Positions 8,115 through 16,615 of a stretch of 64,000 bases of DNA are shown here, one piece after another. The stretch comes from Janthinobacterium psychrotolerans. GTDB taxonomy: Bacteria; Pseudomonadota; Gammaproteobacteria; Burkholderiales; Burkholderiaceae_D. The stretch covers positions 248,001 through 312,000 of the forward strand of contig NZ_LOCQ01000060.1 of NCBI RefSeq assembly GCF_001677885.1, written 5' to 3'. Numbering within the stretch: position 1 is the first letter of the stretch; the number at the start of each line of letters is the position of its first letter. Under the pieces are notes generated by a model, which saw only the letters and a program-made list of their open reading frames with translations, was not told where the DNA came from and did not search any database. Position numbers and translations under genes: made by a program.

Positions 8115-9113
8115 ATGCACATCAAATCCATGCTGGCCCTGTCATGGCTGGCGATCGGTACCGGCGCGGGCAGCCATGCCGGCGCGCAAGCGCCCATCGT
8201 CATCAAATTCAGCCACGTGGTGGCGCCTGATACGCCCAAGGGCCAGGCCGCCGAACGCTTCAAGCTGCTGGCCGAAAAAGCCACGCGCGGCAAGGTCCGC
8301 GTCGACCTGTATCCGAACAGCCAACTGTATAAAGACAAGGAAGAACTCGAAGCGCTGCAGCTGGGGGCGGTGCAGATGCTGGCGCCCTCGCTGGCCAAGT
8401 TCGGCCCGCTGGGCGTGAAGGAATTCGAAGTGTTCGACCTGCCGTATATCTTCCCCACCAAGACGGCGCTGTACAACGTCACCGAAGGCGATATCGGCAA
8501 GGGCCTGCTGAAAAAACTCGAACCGAAGGGCATCACCGGCCTGGCCTACTGGGACAATGGCTTCAAGGTGATGTCGGCCAACCGCCCGCTGCACCATCCG
8601 GCCGACTTCAAGGGGCTGAAGATGCGCATCCAGTCCTCGAACGTGCTCGACGCGCAGATGCGCGCGCTGGGCGCCAATCCGCAGGCGCTGGCGTTTTCGG
8701 AAGCGTATCGCGCGCTGCAGACGGGCGTGGTCGACGGCACCGAAAACCCGCCGTCCAATATGTATACGCAAAAGATGCACGAGGTGCAGAAACACATGAC
8801 GGTGTCGAACCACGGCTACCTGGGCTACGCCGTCATCGTCAACAAGAAGTTCTGGGACGGCCTGCCGTCGGATATTCGCAGCCAGCTGGAAAAGGCGATG
8901 AAGGAGGCGACCACGTTTGAAAAGGCGATCGCCCAGAGTGACAACGACAAGGCGCTGGAATTGATACGCAAGAGCGGCAAGACACAGATCTATACCCTGA
9001 GCGTGCAGGAACAGGCCGAATGGCGCCGCGCGCTGGCGCCGGTGCAGAAAACCATGGAACAGCGGATCGGCAAGGAGTGGATTTCGGCCATCAACCGCGA
9101 AAGCGCAAAATAA
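8115..9113 (+). CDS. dctP: TRAP transporter substrate-binding protein DctP family
   Basis: This 332-residue periplasmic solute receptor begins with a signal peptide (MHIKSMLALSWLAIGTGAG, cleaved near AQA). The mature sequence shows the DctP pattern: IKFSHVVAPDTPKGQAAE, the LYPNSQLYKDKEELEALQLG segment, GLKMRIQSS with the conserved carboxylate-binding arginine, and DGTENPPSNMYT. Such proteins deliver C4-dicarboxylates or related acids to DctQM permeases. No DctQ or DctM gene follows here, so the receptor must work with a permease encoded elsewhere or act as a sensory partner for DctS. The start at 8115 is chosen by the signal peptide. Confidence 0.9.
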   Translation: MHIKSMLALSWLAIGTGAGSHAGAQAPIVIKFSHVVAPDTPKGQAAERFKLLAEKATRGKVRVDLYPNSQLYKDKEELEALQLGAVQMLAPSLAKFGPLGVKEFEVFDLPYIFPTKTALYNVTEGDIGKGLLKKLEPKGITGLAYWDNGFKVMSANRPLHHPADFKGLKMRIQSSNVLDAQMRALGANPQALAFSEAYRALQTGVVDGTENPPSNMYTQKMHEVQKHMTVSNHGYLGYAVIVNKKFWDGLPSDIRSQLEKAMKEATTFEKAIAQSDNDKALELIRKSGKTQIYTLSVQEQAEWRRALAPVQKTMEQRIGKEWISAINRESAK

Positions 9114-9630
9114 GCCATCGGCAATTGTGACAAATTCGTGACATACCACAGTTTGTGGCTGTCCCGCCAGTGCCTTTTGCATGGCGGACACGGCTCCCTT
9201 TGATGGTGCAAAAAAAGTCGATCCTGAAGATTAAATACGTTATGATGGGCAGCCTTACGGGGAAACACGTATAAGCTTATACGGGCCGGTCGCAAGGAAA
9301 CAGTACAGAATTGGTCACAAAGTTGGTGGGGGAGTGGCTATAAAAACGGTATTGATGCCGGGGATATATTGAGGAGACACACGTTTCACAGAAGTTGTTG
9401 AGTCATAGCTGTCTGCGGCCACAAGCTTGCACCGGCGGACCCAAACGACCGGGAACGTGAAGCAATACTTGAAGCGCACCAGCTGGTGCGCTTTTTTTTC
9501 GTCCGCCGCAAACCGCCACCGGCCCGGCCCTGGTGCATGCATAATCGTGTGTGCGCCACTTTCTGGTGCATATCAAGCCAGTCCAAGTTGTATATTTGCC
9601 ACATTTAATGTTTTGATCGCGACCGCGCCA
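9114..9630 (+). other. 517-nt intergenic region, possible small-RNA locus
   Basis: No credible protein frame is seen. Contents in order: hairpins just after dctP (CCACA/TGTGG around 9147-9159, then an interrupted TGTCC-GCCA/TGGC-GGACA stem ending about 9188), a 16-bp palindrome CGTATAAGCTTATACG at 9268-9283, then about 190 nt of non-coding sequence ending in a strong intrinsic terminator at 9472-9499. A terminator this far from dctP, with no gene before it, suggests an independent short transcript starting near 9270-9310. I do not recognise it as 6S RNA, tmRNA, SRP RNA or RNase P RNA. Confidence 0.4.
9472..9499 (+). terminator. Rho-independent terminator
   Basis: A perfect 22-bp inverted repeat (half-site AAGCGCACCAG) is followed at once by an uninterrupted run of T residues (9492-9499). 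It ends either the dctP transcript or, more likely, an undescribed short RNA from the preceding intergenic region. It lies about 130 nt before xerD and isolates that gene. Confidence 0.85.
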
Positions 9631-10548
9631 ATGATGAACAGCCTGCTTGCGCCCGACAACGCCACCCTGATCGACGAATTTTGCGACAGCCTGTGGCTGG
9701 AAGACGGCCTGTCGAAAAACTCGCTCGACGCCTACCGGCGCGACATGCGCCTGTTCGCGCGCTGGCTGGAGGTGAACCGTCCCGGGCGCGACAGCCTGTT
9801 CGATGTGGCCACCGGCGACATCGAAGCCTATTTCGCCGCCCGCCACGACGACAGCAAGGCGACCTCGTCGAACCGCCGCCTGTCGGTGCTCAAGCGCTTT
9901 TACCAGCTGGCGCTGCGCCAGAAGCGGATCGAGGCCGACCCTTGCCTCAAGCTGGTGTCGGCCCGGCAGCCGACGCGCTTTGTCCATACCTTGAGTGAAG
10001 CGCAGGTCGAAGCGCTGCTGGCCGCGCCGGACGTGTCCACGCCGCTGGGCCTGCGCGAGCGCACCATGCTCGAACTGATGTATGCGAGCGGCCTGCGGGT
10101 GTCCGAACTGGTGGACCTGAAAGCGGTGGAACTGAGCCTGAACGACGGTGTGTTGCGCATTACCGGCAAGGGCGACAAGACGCGGCTGGTGCCGTTCGGC
10201 GAGCAGGCGCGGCGCTGGATCGAGCGCTACCTGAAGGACGCGCGCGCCATCATCCTCGACGGCCAGATGGATGACGCCTTGTTCGTCACGCGCCGTGGCG
10301 GCGCCATGACGCGGCAGATGTTCTGGGTGATTATCAAGAAACACGCGATGAACGCCGGCATCACGGCGCCCTTGTCGCCGCACACCTTGCGCCACGCATT
10401 TGCCACCCATTTGCTGAACCACGGTGCGGACTTGCGCGTGGTGCAATTGTTATTGGGCCATTCCGATATTTCCACCACCCAGATCTATACGCACGTGGCG
10501 CGCGAACGCCTGAAACTGCTGCATGCCGCGCATCATCCGCGGGGCTGA
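9631..10548 (+). CDS. xerD: site-specific tyrosine recombinase XerD
   Basis: This 305-residue recombinase acts with XerC at the dif site to resolve chromosome dimers. The N-terminal SAM-like core-binding domain starts LIDEFCDSLWLEDGLSKNSL. The catalytic domain contains the first arginine in YASGLRVSELVDL, the HTLRHAFATHLL box, LLGHSDISTTQIYTHV with the nucleophilic tyrosine, and the closing RLKLLHAAHHPRG. Length and motifs fit XerD better than XerC. The open frame extends upstream to 9427 through the terminator, so the ATG at 9631 (or 9634) is the sensible start. Confidence 0.93.
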   Translation: MMNSLLAPDNATLIDEFCDSLWLEDGLSKNSLDAYRRDMRLFARWLEVNRPGRDSLFDVATGDIEAYFAARHDDSKATSSNRRLSVLKRFYQLALRQKRIEADPCLKLVSARQPTRFVHTLSEAQVEALLAAPDVSTPLGLRERTMLELMYASGLRVSELVDLKAVELSLNDGVLRITGKGDKTRLVPFGEQARRWIERYLKDARAIILDGQMDDALFVTRRGGAMTRQMFWVIIKKHAMNAGITAPLSPHTLRHAFATHLLNHGADLRVVQLLLGHSDISTTQIYTHVARERLKLLHAAHHPRG

Positions 10549-10628
10549 AAATTTTGCATTTGGCCCAACTGCGTCATAATGTGGTTAGTGCGCATATCTG
10601 TCACAACAAAACATTAAAGAGGTAGTAA

Positions 10629-10832
10629 ATGGCCAAGACAAATTTCCAATACGAAAAACGGCAAAAAGAGCTGGAAAAGAAAAAGAAAGCCGAGGAAAAA
10701 GCCAGGCGCAAGCTGGAAGCGAAAAACAATCCGAAGCCGGCCGATGGCGCCGAAGGCGAAGACGGCGAAGACGCTGACGATGCCGATGCCGAAGAGGCCA
10801 CCGGCGACGACGCACCGGCCCAGCCGCAGTAA
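10629..10832 (+). CDS. small charged hypothetical protein
   Basis: This 67-residue protein is preceded by a good ribosome binding site (AGAGGTAG, 10617-10624). It is strikingly bipolar: residues 1-35 are rich in Lys/Arg/Glu and predicted to be one continuous helix (QKELEKKKKAEEKARRKLE), while residues 39-63 are rich in Asp, Glu and Ala. There is no signal peptide or membrane segment and no cysteine. The basic half could bind nucleic acid or the acidic half could be disordered; neither can be decided here. I do not assign a function. It sits alone between xerD and the convergent efflux operon. Confidence 0.7.
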   Translation: MAKTNFQYEKRQKELEKKKKAEEKARRKLEAKNNPKPADGAEGEDGEDADDADAEEATGDDAPAQPQ

Positions 10833-10847
10833 CTTTTCCGTTCCTCT

Positions 10848-10870
10848 CCGGCGCGCCATCAGCGCGCCGG
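10848..10870. terminator. GC-rich hairpin between convergent genes
   Basis: A 9-bp perfect stem (CCGGCGCGC, loop CATCA, GCGCGCCGG) lies between the small charged gene and the convergent tolC-like gene, 16 nt past one stop and 15 nt past the other. Only a weak pyrimidine run follows on the plus strand, so it is a plausible but imperfect bidirectional terminator. Confidence 0.5.
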
Positions 10871-10884
10871 CTGTCGTTCTTCCC

Positions 10885-12162
10885 TTACAGCACCGGCCGA
10901 CGGCCGATGGCCAGTTGCAGCTGCGCGCTGGCATAGGCGGCATCGGCGCGCGCCTGCAGATAGCCTTGCCAGGCATCGTCGGCCGAGCGCTGCGCCGCCA
11001 GCCACTCCAGCAGCGAGGCGTTGCCGCTGAAGTAGGACAGGCGCAGGCCATCGACCACCTTTTGCGCGTCGGCCAGCACGCCGTCGCGGTAGCGCGCCAG
11101 CTTGTCCTGCGCCGCGTGCAGTTGCAGCTGTGCCGCGCGCACCTGGATCTGCGCCTGCAGTTCGGCCTGGCGCAGCGCCAGCATCGCCTGCGTCACGCCC
11201 GCTTCGGCCTGCACCACGTCGCCATGGTCGCGCCGCGACAGCGCAATCGGCACCGCCAGCGTCAGCGTCACGGCGCGCGAACGGGCCGCGCCATCGACCG
11301 GCGCGCCATTGCCATCGACGCCATCATGGTAGCCGCGCACGGCCGACAGGCCCAGGGTGACGGTCGGGTCGACCGAGCGGTTGGCGCGCACCAGGGCCGC
11401 GCCGTCGCGTTGATTGTCCAGCGCGGCGCGCGCGATGCGCACGTCGCTGCGCGCCTCGAGTGCCTGCGCCAGCAGGGCGCTGGTGGCGCCGCCGTCAAAG
11501 CTGGCCACCTCGCAGGCCAGTTGCGCCTGCGGGAATACCTCCTCCAGTGGCTTGCCCAGCAGCGGCGACAAGGCCAGCTGCGCGCCTTGCGCATCGCTGC
11601 GCGCCTGCAGCAGCTCGGCCCGGAACTGGTCGCGTTCGACGCGCGACTGCAGCAGTTCGATGCCGCCCACGTCGCCCGCCTTGCGCCGCACCTCGTTGGC
11701 GGCCACCACTTTCGACAGCGCCGCCAAGGTTTGCTCCTTGCGCGCGGCCACGTCGCGCGTGCGGCAGGCCTCCGTAAAGGCCGCCGCGCTGCTCGCATAC
11801 AGCGCGCTTTTGAAGCCGGCCACGGTTTCCTCGGCCAGCGCCACATTGCTGTGCGCGGCCTTGATGCGCGCGTCGCGCTTGCCGCCCGTCTCGATCGTCA
11901 TCGACAGCGCCGGCGTCCAGGTAAGGGGGTGGCGCGGCAGCGAGCGCACCGCCTCGCGCCCCGCGCCCAGCGAAAATTGCGGGTCGGGGCGCAGGCCGGC
12001 GATGCCGATGCCGGCCTTGGCCGAGGTGATGCTTTGCTGCTGCGCCTGCAGTTCCAGGCTGTTGTGCTCGACGGCCGACAGATAGGTATCAAAACTCAGT
12101 GGCGCGGCCATGGCGCCGGGGGCGGCCAGCCAGGCCGCCAGTAGCCAGTTAAAGCGTGTCAT
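10885..12162 (-). CDS. czcC: TolC-family outer-membrane efflux protein (CzcC-like)
   Basis: This 425-residue outer-membrane channel is the last gene of the minus-strand CzcB-CzcA-CzcC cluster. I choose the ATG at 12162, which begins a signal peptide (MTRFNWLLAAWLAAPGAMAA); the frame continues 16 codons further without family resemblance. Two OEP repeats of long amphipathic helices are visible (about residues 35-210 and 225-415), e.g. LSFDTYLSAVEHNSLELQ and RADAAYASAQLQLAIG. Its start lies inside the end of the czcA gene (14-nt overlap), so the three proteins are translated from one mRNA. It provides the outer-membrane exit for metal cations. Confidence 0.85.
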   Translation of the reverse strand: MTRFNWLLAAWLAAPGAMAAPLSFDTYLSAVEHNSLELQAQQQSITSAKAGIGIAGLRPDPQFSLGAGREAVRSLPRHPLTWTPALSMTIETGGKRDARIKAAHSNVALAEETVAGFKSALYASSAAAFTEACRTRDVAARKEQTLAALSKVVAANEVRRKAGDVGGIELLQSRVERDQFRAELLQARSDAQGAQLALSPLLGKPLEEVFPQAQLACEVASFDGGATSALLAQALEARSDVRIARAALDNQRDGAALVRANRSVDPTVTLGLSAVRGYHDGVDGNGAPVDGAARSRAVTLTLAVPIALSRRDHGDVVQAEAGVTQAMLALRQAELQAQIQVRAAQLQLHAAQDKLARYRDGVLADAQKVVDGLRLSYFSGNASLLEWLAAQRSADDAWQGYLQARADAAYASAQLQLAIGRRPVL

Positions 12163-15100
12163 GCGTAACTCCTTCGGTATGGGTCTGGCGCGCGGTTTTT
12201 TGGGCGACATGGGCCTCGATCAGGTAATACAAGGCCGGCAACAGCAGCAGCGTCAGTGCGGTGGCCGTCACCAGGCCGCCCACCACCACCGTGGCCAGCG
12301 GGCGCTGCACGTCGCTGCCCAAGCCCGTGGCCAGCATGGCCGGCGTCAGCCCCAGGGCGGCCACGGTGGCCGTCATCAGCACCGGGCGCATGCGGTCGCG
12401 CGCGCCTTCGAGCACGGCCTCGCGCAGGCTCTTGTGTTCCTGGCTGCGCAGCCGGTTGAGCTGGGCCAGCATCAGCACGGCGTTCAATACGGCCACGCCG
12501 AACAGGGCGATAAAGCCGACCGCGCTCGATACGTTCAGGGTCATGCCGCGCAGGTGCAGCGCGGCCAGGCCGCCCAGCATGGCCAGCGGCACGGCCAGCA
12601 GCACCAGCGCCGGCTGGCGCAGGTTGTGGAACTGGCAGAACAGCAGCAGGAACATGGCGCCCAGGGTCATCGGCAGGATGATGGCCAGGCGGCTTTGCGC
12701 GCGCTGCAGATTCTCGAACTGGCCGCCCCATGCCATGCTGATGCGCTGATGGTCGTAGGGCACGGCCTGTTCCAGCAGCGGGCGCGCCTCGGCCAGGAAG
12801 CTGGCCAGGTCGCGGCCACGCGCGTTCAGGCGCACGATGATGTGGCGCCGGCCCATTTCGCGCACGATCACGCTCTCGCCCGAGGTGGTGCTGATTTTGG
12901 CCACCTGCGCCAGCGGGATGCGCGCGCCATTGGCGGCCGTCAGCATCAGGGCGGCGATGGCGTCGGGGCTCGAGCGCATGGCTGGCGGGAAGCGCACGGC
13001 GATGTCGTAGCTTTTCTCGCCCACGTACAGCTGGCCGATGGGCGCGCCGCCGATGCCGGTCGAGATCAGGTCGGCCACGTCGGCCGCGTTGATGCCGTAG
13101 CGGGCGGCGGCGGCGCGGTCGAGTTCTACCTTCAGGTTGGGCAGCGGCGGCTCGACGTCGACCGCCACGTCGGAGGCGCCCGGTACGGTGCGCAGCACCT
13201 TGGCCACCTGGCCGGCCAGGGTGCGTACTTCACCCAAGTCATTGCCGAAGATCTTGACCGTCAGGTCGCTGTGCGCGCCCGACAGCTTGTCCTGCACGCC
13301 GTCGATCATCGGCTGCATGAAGGCCACCGTGTAGCCGGGCATGCGCGCAAAGCGCTCGTTCATTTTGGCGATCAGATCCTGCTTGCTCATGCCCGATGGC
13401 CAGCTTTTATACGGCTGCAGGCCGACGCTCGCTTCGATATGCGACGGCGTCCAGTAATCGGTGCCGTCGTCGTTGCGCCCGGTCTGGGTGACGATGGTCG
13501 ACACCTGCGGAAACTCCAGCGCGGCGCGCCGCAGTTCGCTGGCCATGAGGGCCGCTTTCTCCAGCGTGATCCCGGGCGGCATCTGCACCTGCAGCCACAG
13601 GGAGCCTTCGTCGAGATAGGGCAGGAAGTCGCGGCCGATGGTCGCGCCCAGCAGCGCCAGGCCCGCCAGCGAGGCGGCGCACACCATCACCACCCAGCGT
13701 TTGCCGCCCACCGCACGGTCGAGAAAGCGGCCGTACAGCGTGCCCAGTTTTTCCAGCGCGCGGTTATGGAACATGGGGCGCGGCTTGCGCAGCGCGATCC
13801 AGGCCAGTCCCGGGATCAGCACCAGCGCCACCACCAGCGCGCCGACCAGCGCCGCGCCGACCGCATAGGCCATCGGCGAAAACAGCTTGTATTCGATGCG
13901 CTGGAAGGCGAACAGCGGCAAATACGCGGCGATGATGACGGCCATGCCGAACATGATCGGGCGCGCCACCTGCAAGGTCGCCTCGATCGCATCGTTGATG
14001 GTCAAGGCCCGCTGCTGCTCGCGCTCGCGGCGGCGCAGCAGGTTTTCCAGCACCACCACCGAGCCGTCGACCAGGATGCCGAAGTCGATCGCCCCCAGTG
14101 ACAGCAGGTTGGCGGGAATTTTGAAGTGATGCATGAAGATAAAGGCGATCAGCAGCGCCAGCGGTATCGTCAGCGCGACGATGGCGGCCGCGCGCGGGCT
14201 GCCCAGGAACAGCAGCAGCACCAGGGCGACCAGCAGCATGCCTTCGCCCAGGGTCGCGCCGACCGTGTGCAAGGTGGCGTCGATCAGCGAGCTGCGGTCC
14301 AGGTACGGCACGATTTTGACGTCTTTCGGCAGCACCCGCATATTGAGCTCGTCAACGGCCGCATGGATGCCGGCCAGCGCCTCGGACGGATTGAAGTCCT
14401 TCAGCAGCAGGGTGATGCCCTCGATGGTGTCGGGATTGCTGTCCTTGCCGAGGATGCCGCGCCGCTCGACGTTGCCGTAGGCGAGCTTGCCCAGGTCTTT
14501 CAACAGCACCGGCACGCCATTTTTCGAGCTCACCACCACATTGCCCATGTCGTCGAGTGTATGCAGCAGGCCCACGCCGCGCACCACATAGGACTGCTGG
14601 CCACGGTCGATCACGCTGCCGCCGCCGCTGAGATTGTTGGCGTTGATGGCATCCTTGACCTGGGCCAGCGACAGGCCGTAGCTCGACAATTTTGCCGGGT
14701 CGAGCTCCAGCATGAATTGCGTTGTCAGGCCGCCAAAATTGCTGACGTCGGCCACGCCGCGCACCTGCTGCAGGCGCGGGATCACGGTCCAGAACTGCAG
14801 TTCGGACAATTCGCGCAGGCTGCGCGTTTTCGATTCCAGCGTATAGCGGTAGATCTCGCCGGTGGGCGAGGTGTACGGGTCGAGCGCCGGCTTGGCGCCA
14901 TAGGGCAGGTTGACGGTGGCCATGCGCTCCTGCAGCCGCTGGCGCGTGAAGTAGCCGTCGCTGCCGTCCTCGAACACCACGGTCACCAGCGACAGCGCGA
15001 ACAGGCTGCGCGTGCGCAGCACATGCATGCCGGGCGTGCCCAGCAGCGCGCGTTCGAGCGGAATCGTGATCTGCTGTTCGATTTCCTCGGCGCCCAGGCC

Positions 15101-15262
15101 CGGCACTTGCGTGACGATCTGCGAGGTGACGTCGGCGATATCGGGATAGGCTTCGATGGGCAGCTGCCGCCAGCTGTAGACGCCGTAGATGGCGACAAAC
15201 AGCAGCACCAGCCAGACGATGCCGCGCCGCTGGCAGCAGGTGGCGATCAGGCGATCAATCAT
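12149..15262 (-). CDS. czcA: heavy-metal RND efflux pump, CzcA/HME type
   Basis: This 1037-residue inner-membrane proton/metal antiporter starts at the ATG at 15262 (MIDRLIATCCQRRGIVW), the classic CzcA/CusA N-terminus. TM4 contains DFGILVDGSVVVLEN, with Asp393, Asp399 and Glu406 matching the three acidic residues that define divalent-cation (Zn/Co/Cd/Ni) HME pumps and differ from Cu/Ag-type CusA. Two large periplasmic loops and about 12 TM segments are evident. It overlaps czcB by 8 nt and czcC by 14 nt. The substrate is inferred as divalent cations from the acidic triad. Confidence 0.92.
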   Translation of the reverse strand: MIDRLIATCCQRRGIVWLVLLFVAIYGVYSWRQLPIEAYPDIADVTSQIVTQVPGLGAEEIEQQITIPLERALLGTPGMHVLRTRSLFALSLVTVVFEDGSDGYFTRQRLQERMATVNLPYGAKPALDPYTSPTGEIYRYTLESKTRSLRELSELQFWTVIPRLQQVRGVADVSNFGGLTTQFMLELDPAKLSSYGLSLAQVKDAINANNLSGGGSVIDRGQQSYVVRGVGLLHTLDDMGNVVVSSKNGVPVLLKDLGKLAYGNVERRGILGKDSNPDTIEGITLLLKDFNPSEALAGIHAAVDELNMRVLPKDVKIVPYLDRSSLIDATLHTVGATLGEGMLLVALVLLLFLGSPRAAAIVALTIPLALLIAFIFMHHFKIPANLLSLGAIDFGILVDGSVVVLENLLRRREREQQRALTINDAIEATLQVARPIMFGMAVIIAAYLPLFAFQRIEYKLFSPMAYAVGAALVGALVVALVLIPGLAWIALRKPRPMFHNRALEKLGTLYGRFLDRAVGGKRWVVMVCAASLAGLALLGATIGRDFLPYLDEGSLWLQVQMPPGITLEKAALMASELRRAALEFPQVSTIVTQTGRNDDGTDYWTPSHIEASVGLQPYKSWPSGMSKQDLIAKMNERFARMPGYTVAFMQPMIDGVQDKLSGAHSDLTVKIFGNDLGEVRTLAGQVAKVLRTVPGASDVAVDVEPPLPNLKVELDRAAAARYGINAADVADLISTGIGGAPIGQLYVGEKSYDIAVRFPPAMRSSPDAIAALMLTAANGARIPLAQVAKISTTSGESVIVREMGRRHIIVRLNARGRDLASFLAEARPLLEQAVPYDHQRISMAWGGQFENLQRAQSRLAIILPMTLGAMFLLLFCQFHNLRQPALVLLAVPLAMLGGLAALHLRGMTLNVSSAVGFIALFGVAVLNAVLMLAQLNRLRSQEHKSLREAVLEGARDRMRPVLMTATVAALGLTPAMLATGLGSDVQRPLATVVVGGLVTATALTLLLLPALYYLIEAHVAQKTARQTHTEGVTHDTL

Positions 15263-16394
15263 TGAGCAGCACTCCTTCCTTGACCACGATGCGCTCGCCC
15301 GGCCGCAGGCCCGAGACGATCTCCACCTGGCCGTCGTGGCTGGCGCCCACCTGCACCACCTTTGGCACAAAATGCAGCGCCGTGCGTTCGACCATCACGC
15401 GCGTGTCCAGCCCGCCTTGCAGCAGGGCCGACGCCGGCACCACGATGGCGCGCCGGCTCGCGCCGGTAAAAGCGGCGCGCGCGAACATGCCCGGCTTGAA
15501 GGCGCCAGCGCGGTTGTCGATGGCAACGCGCACCTTGACCGTGCGCGTCTCGGCGTCGAGCACCGCGCCCACATAGGCGACCTTGCCGTCGAACGACTTG
15601 CCGGGCCAGGCATCGACCTTGATGCGCGCGGCCTGGCCGACGGCCACCTGCGCCAGGTCTTTTTCGGCCACATTGGCCGACAGCCAGACCGTCGACAGGT
15701 CGGCCACCGTCATCACGGGGGCGTTGATATCGTTCCAGTAGCCGCCCTGGGCGCCGTCCATGGCGATCACGGTGCCGGCAATCGGCGAGCGCAGCACGTA
15801 GTCGCGGCGCGAACCGCGTGCGCCGGCGCCGGCGCCATATTGGGCCAGCTTGTCGGCGCTGGCCTGGGCGTCGCTACTGGCCTGGTCGTAGCTTGCCTGC
15901 GCCGCTTCATAGTCCTTGCGCGCGGCGATTTCCGCCTCGAACAGGGTCTTCTGGCGCTGCAGTTCCTGGCGCGCCTGCAGCAGCGCCGAACCGGCCTTGC
16001 CGTGCTCCGCGTAGGCCGCGCTCAGTTCGGCCGAGTCGAGCGTAAACAGCGCGTCGCCAGCCTTGACGCTGTCGCCGAGGCTGCGCTGCAGATGCGTGAT
16101 GCGCCCGGCCACGGGCGGCGTGATGCGCACCAGTTTTTCCGGCATCGCCTCAATGCTGCCCGGCGCCTCGGTCTCGGTGGCGATCTCGCGTTCGAGCACC
16201 GGTTCGACCTGCAGGCGCTGGCGCAGCGGCGCCATCTTGTTCACTTCGATGCTGCCATCGTCCAGATGGCGCAGTTGCGCCTGCGGCTGGGCCGCCTCGG
16301 TGGCCTTGCCGCAGCCGGCCAGGCCGGTGCAGGCGAGTGCGGCGGCCAGGGCGCATGCGCCCATGGCCATGGCGTTGGGGGTGGTCGTGTTCAT
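15255..16394 (-). CDS. czcB: RND periplasmic adaptor lipoprotein, CzcB-like
   Basis: This 379-residue membrane-fusion protein starts at the ATG at 16394 with a lipoprotein signal (lipobox LAGC about residue 23), then barrel-sandwich and alpha-hairpin domains. VRITPPVAGRITHLQRSLGDSVKAGDALF is the biotinyl-lipoyl-like half (quoted in two parts: VRITPPVAGRI and LGDSVKAGDALF), and the hairpin spans about residues 130-190. It bridges CzcA and CzcC across the periplasm. It is first in the minus-strand operon, facing the czcR-czcS two-component genes across a 221-nt control region. No His-rich metal-binding N-terminus, as found in some CzcB, is present. Confidence 0.88.
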   Translation of the reverse strand: MNTTTPNAMAMGACALAAALACTGLAGCGKATEAAQPQAQLRHLDDGSIEVNKMAPLRQRLQVEPVLEREIATETEAPGSIEAMPEKLVRITPPVAGRITHLQRSLGDSVKAGDALFTLDSAELSAAYAEHGKAGSALLQARQELQRQKTLFEAEIAARKDYEAAQASYDQASSDAQASADKLAQYGAGAGARGSRRDYVLRSPIAGTVIAMDGAQGGYWNDINAPVMTVADLSTVWLSANVAEKDLAQVAVGQAARIKVDAWPGKSFDGKVAYVGAVLDAETRTVKVRVAIDNRAGAFKPGMFARAAFTGASRRAIVVPASALLQGGLDTRVMVERTALHFVPKVVQVGASHDGQVEIVSGLRPGERIVVKEGVLLND

Positions 16395-16504
16395 CCCGTG
16401 TTTCCTTGTTGTTGGTCGTGATGGGGGCATGCGGGGATGCCGTGCCCAGGCGGGCAGTAGAATGCGGTGGTCAAAACAGCGCCCGGAAAGCATAGCAAGG
16501 TGGT

Positions 16505-16544
16505 CCTGAAGATGCTCCCAAGAAAGCCTGAATCCTTCTTCAGG
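16505..16544. promoter_or_regulatory. candidate CzcR box between czcB and czcR
   Basis: CCTGAA occurs at 16505-16510 and again at 16527-16532, exactly 22 nt (about two helical turns) apart. The second copy forms an inverted repeat with TTCAGG at 16539-16544 around a 6-nt spacer. OmpR-type metal regulators commonly bind spaced half-sites between divergent efflux and regulator genes. The repeats are visible; binding by CzcR is inference. Confidence 0.5.
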
Positions 16545-16615
16545 TTTGGTTGGCACAGGATGCGGCGCGGTAAAATGGCCGTCGGTACAACGGCGGCGCA
16601 ACACGAAAGGCAGGC

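Noticed and set aside
9427..9630. N-terminal extension of xerD
   Set aside because: It would translate through a strong terminator and add residues not found in XerD proteins.
12110..14101. 663-codon plus-strand open frame
   Set aside because: It is antisense to czcA; low complexity and no ribosome site.
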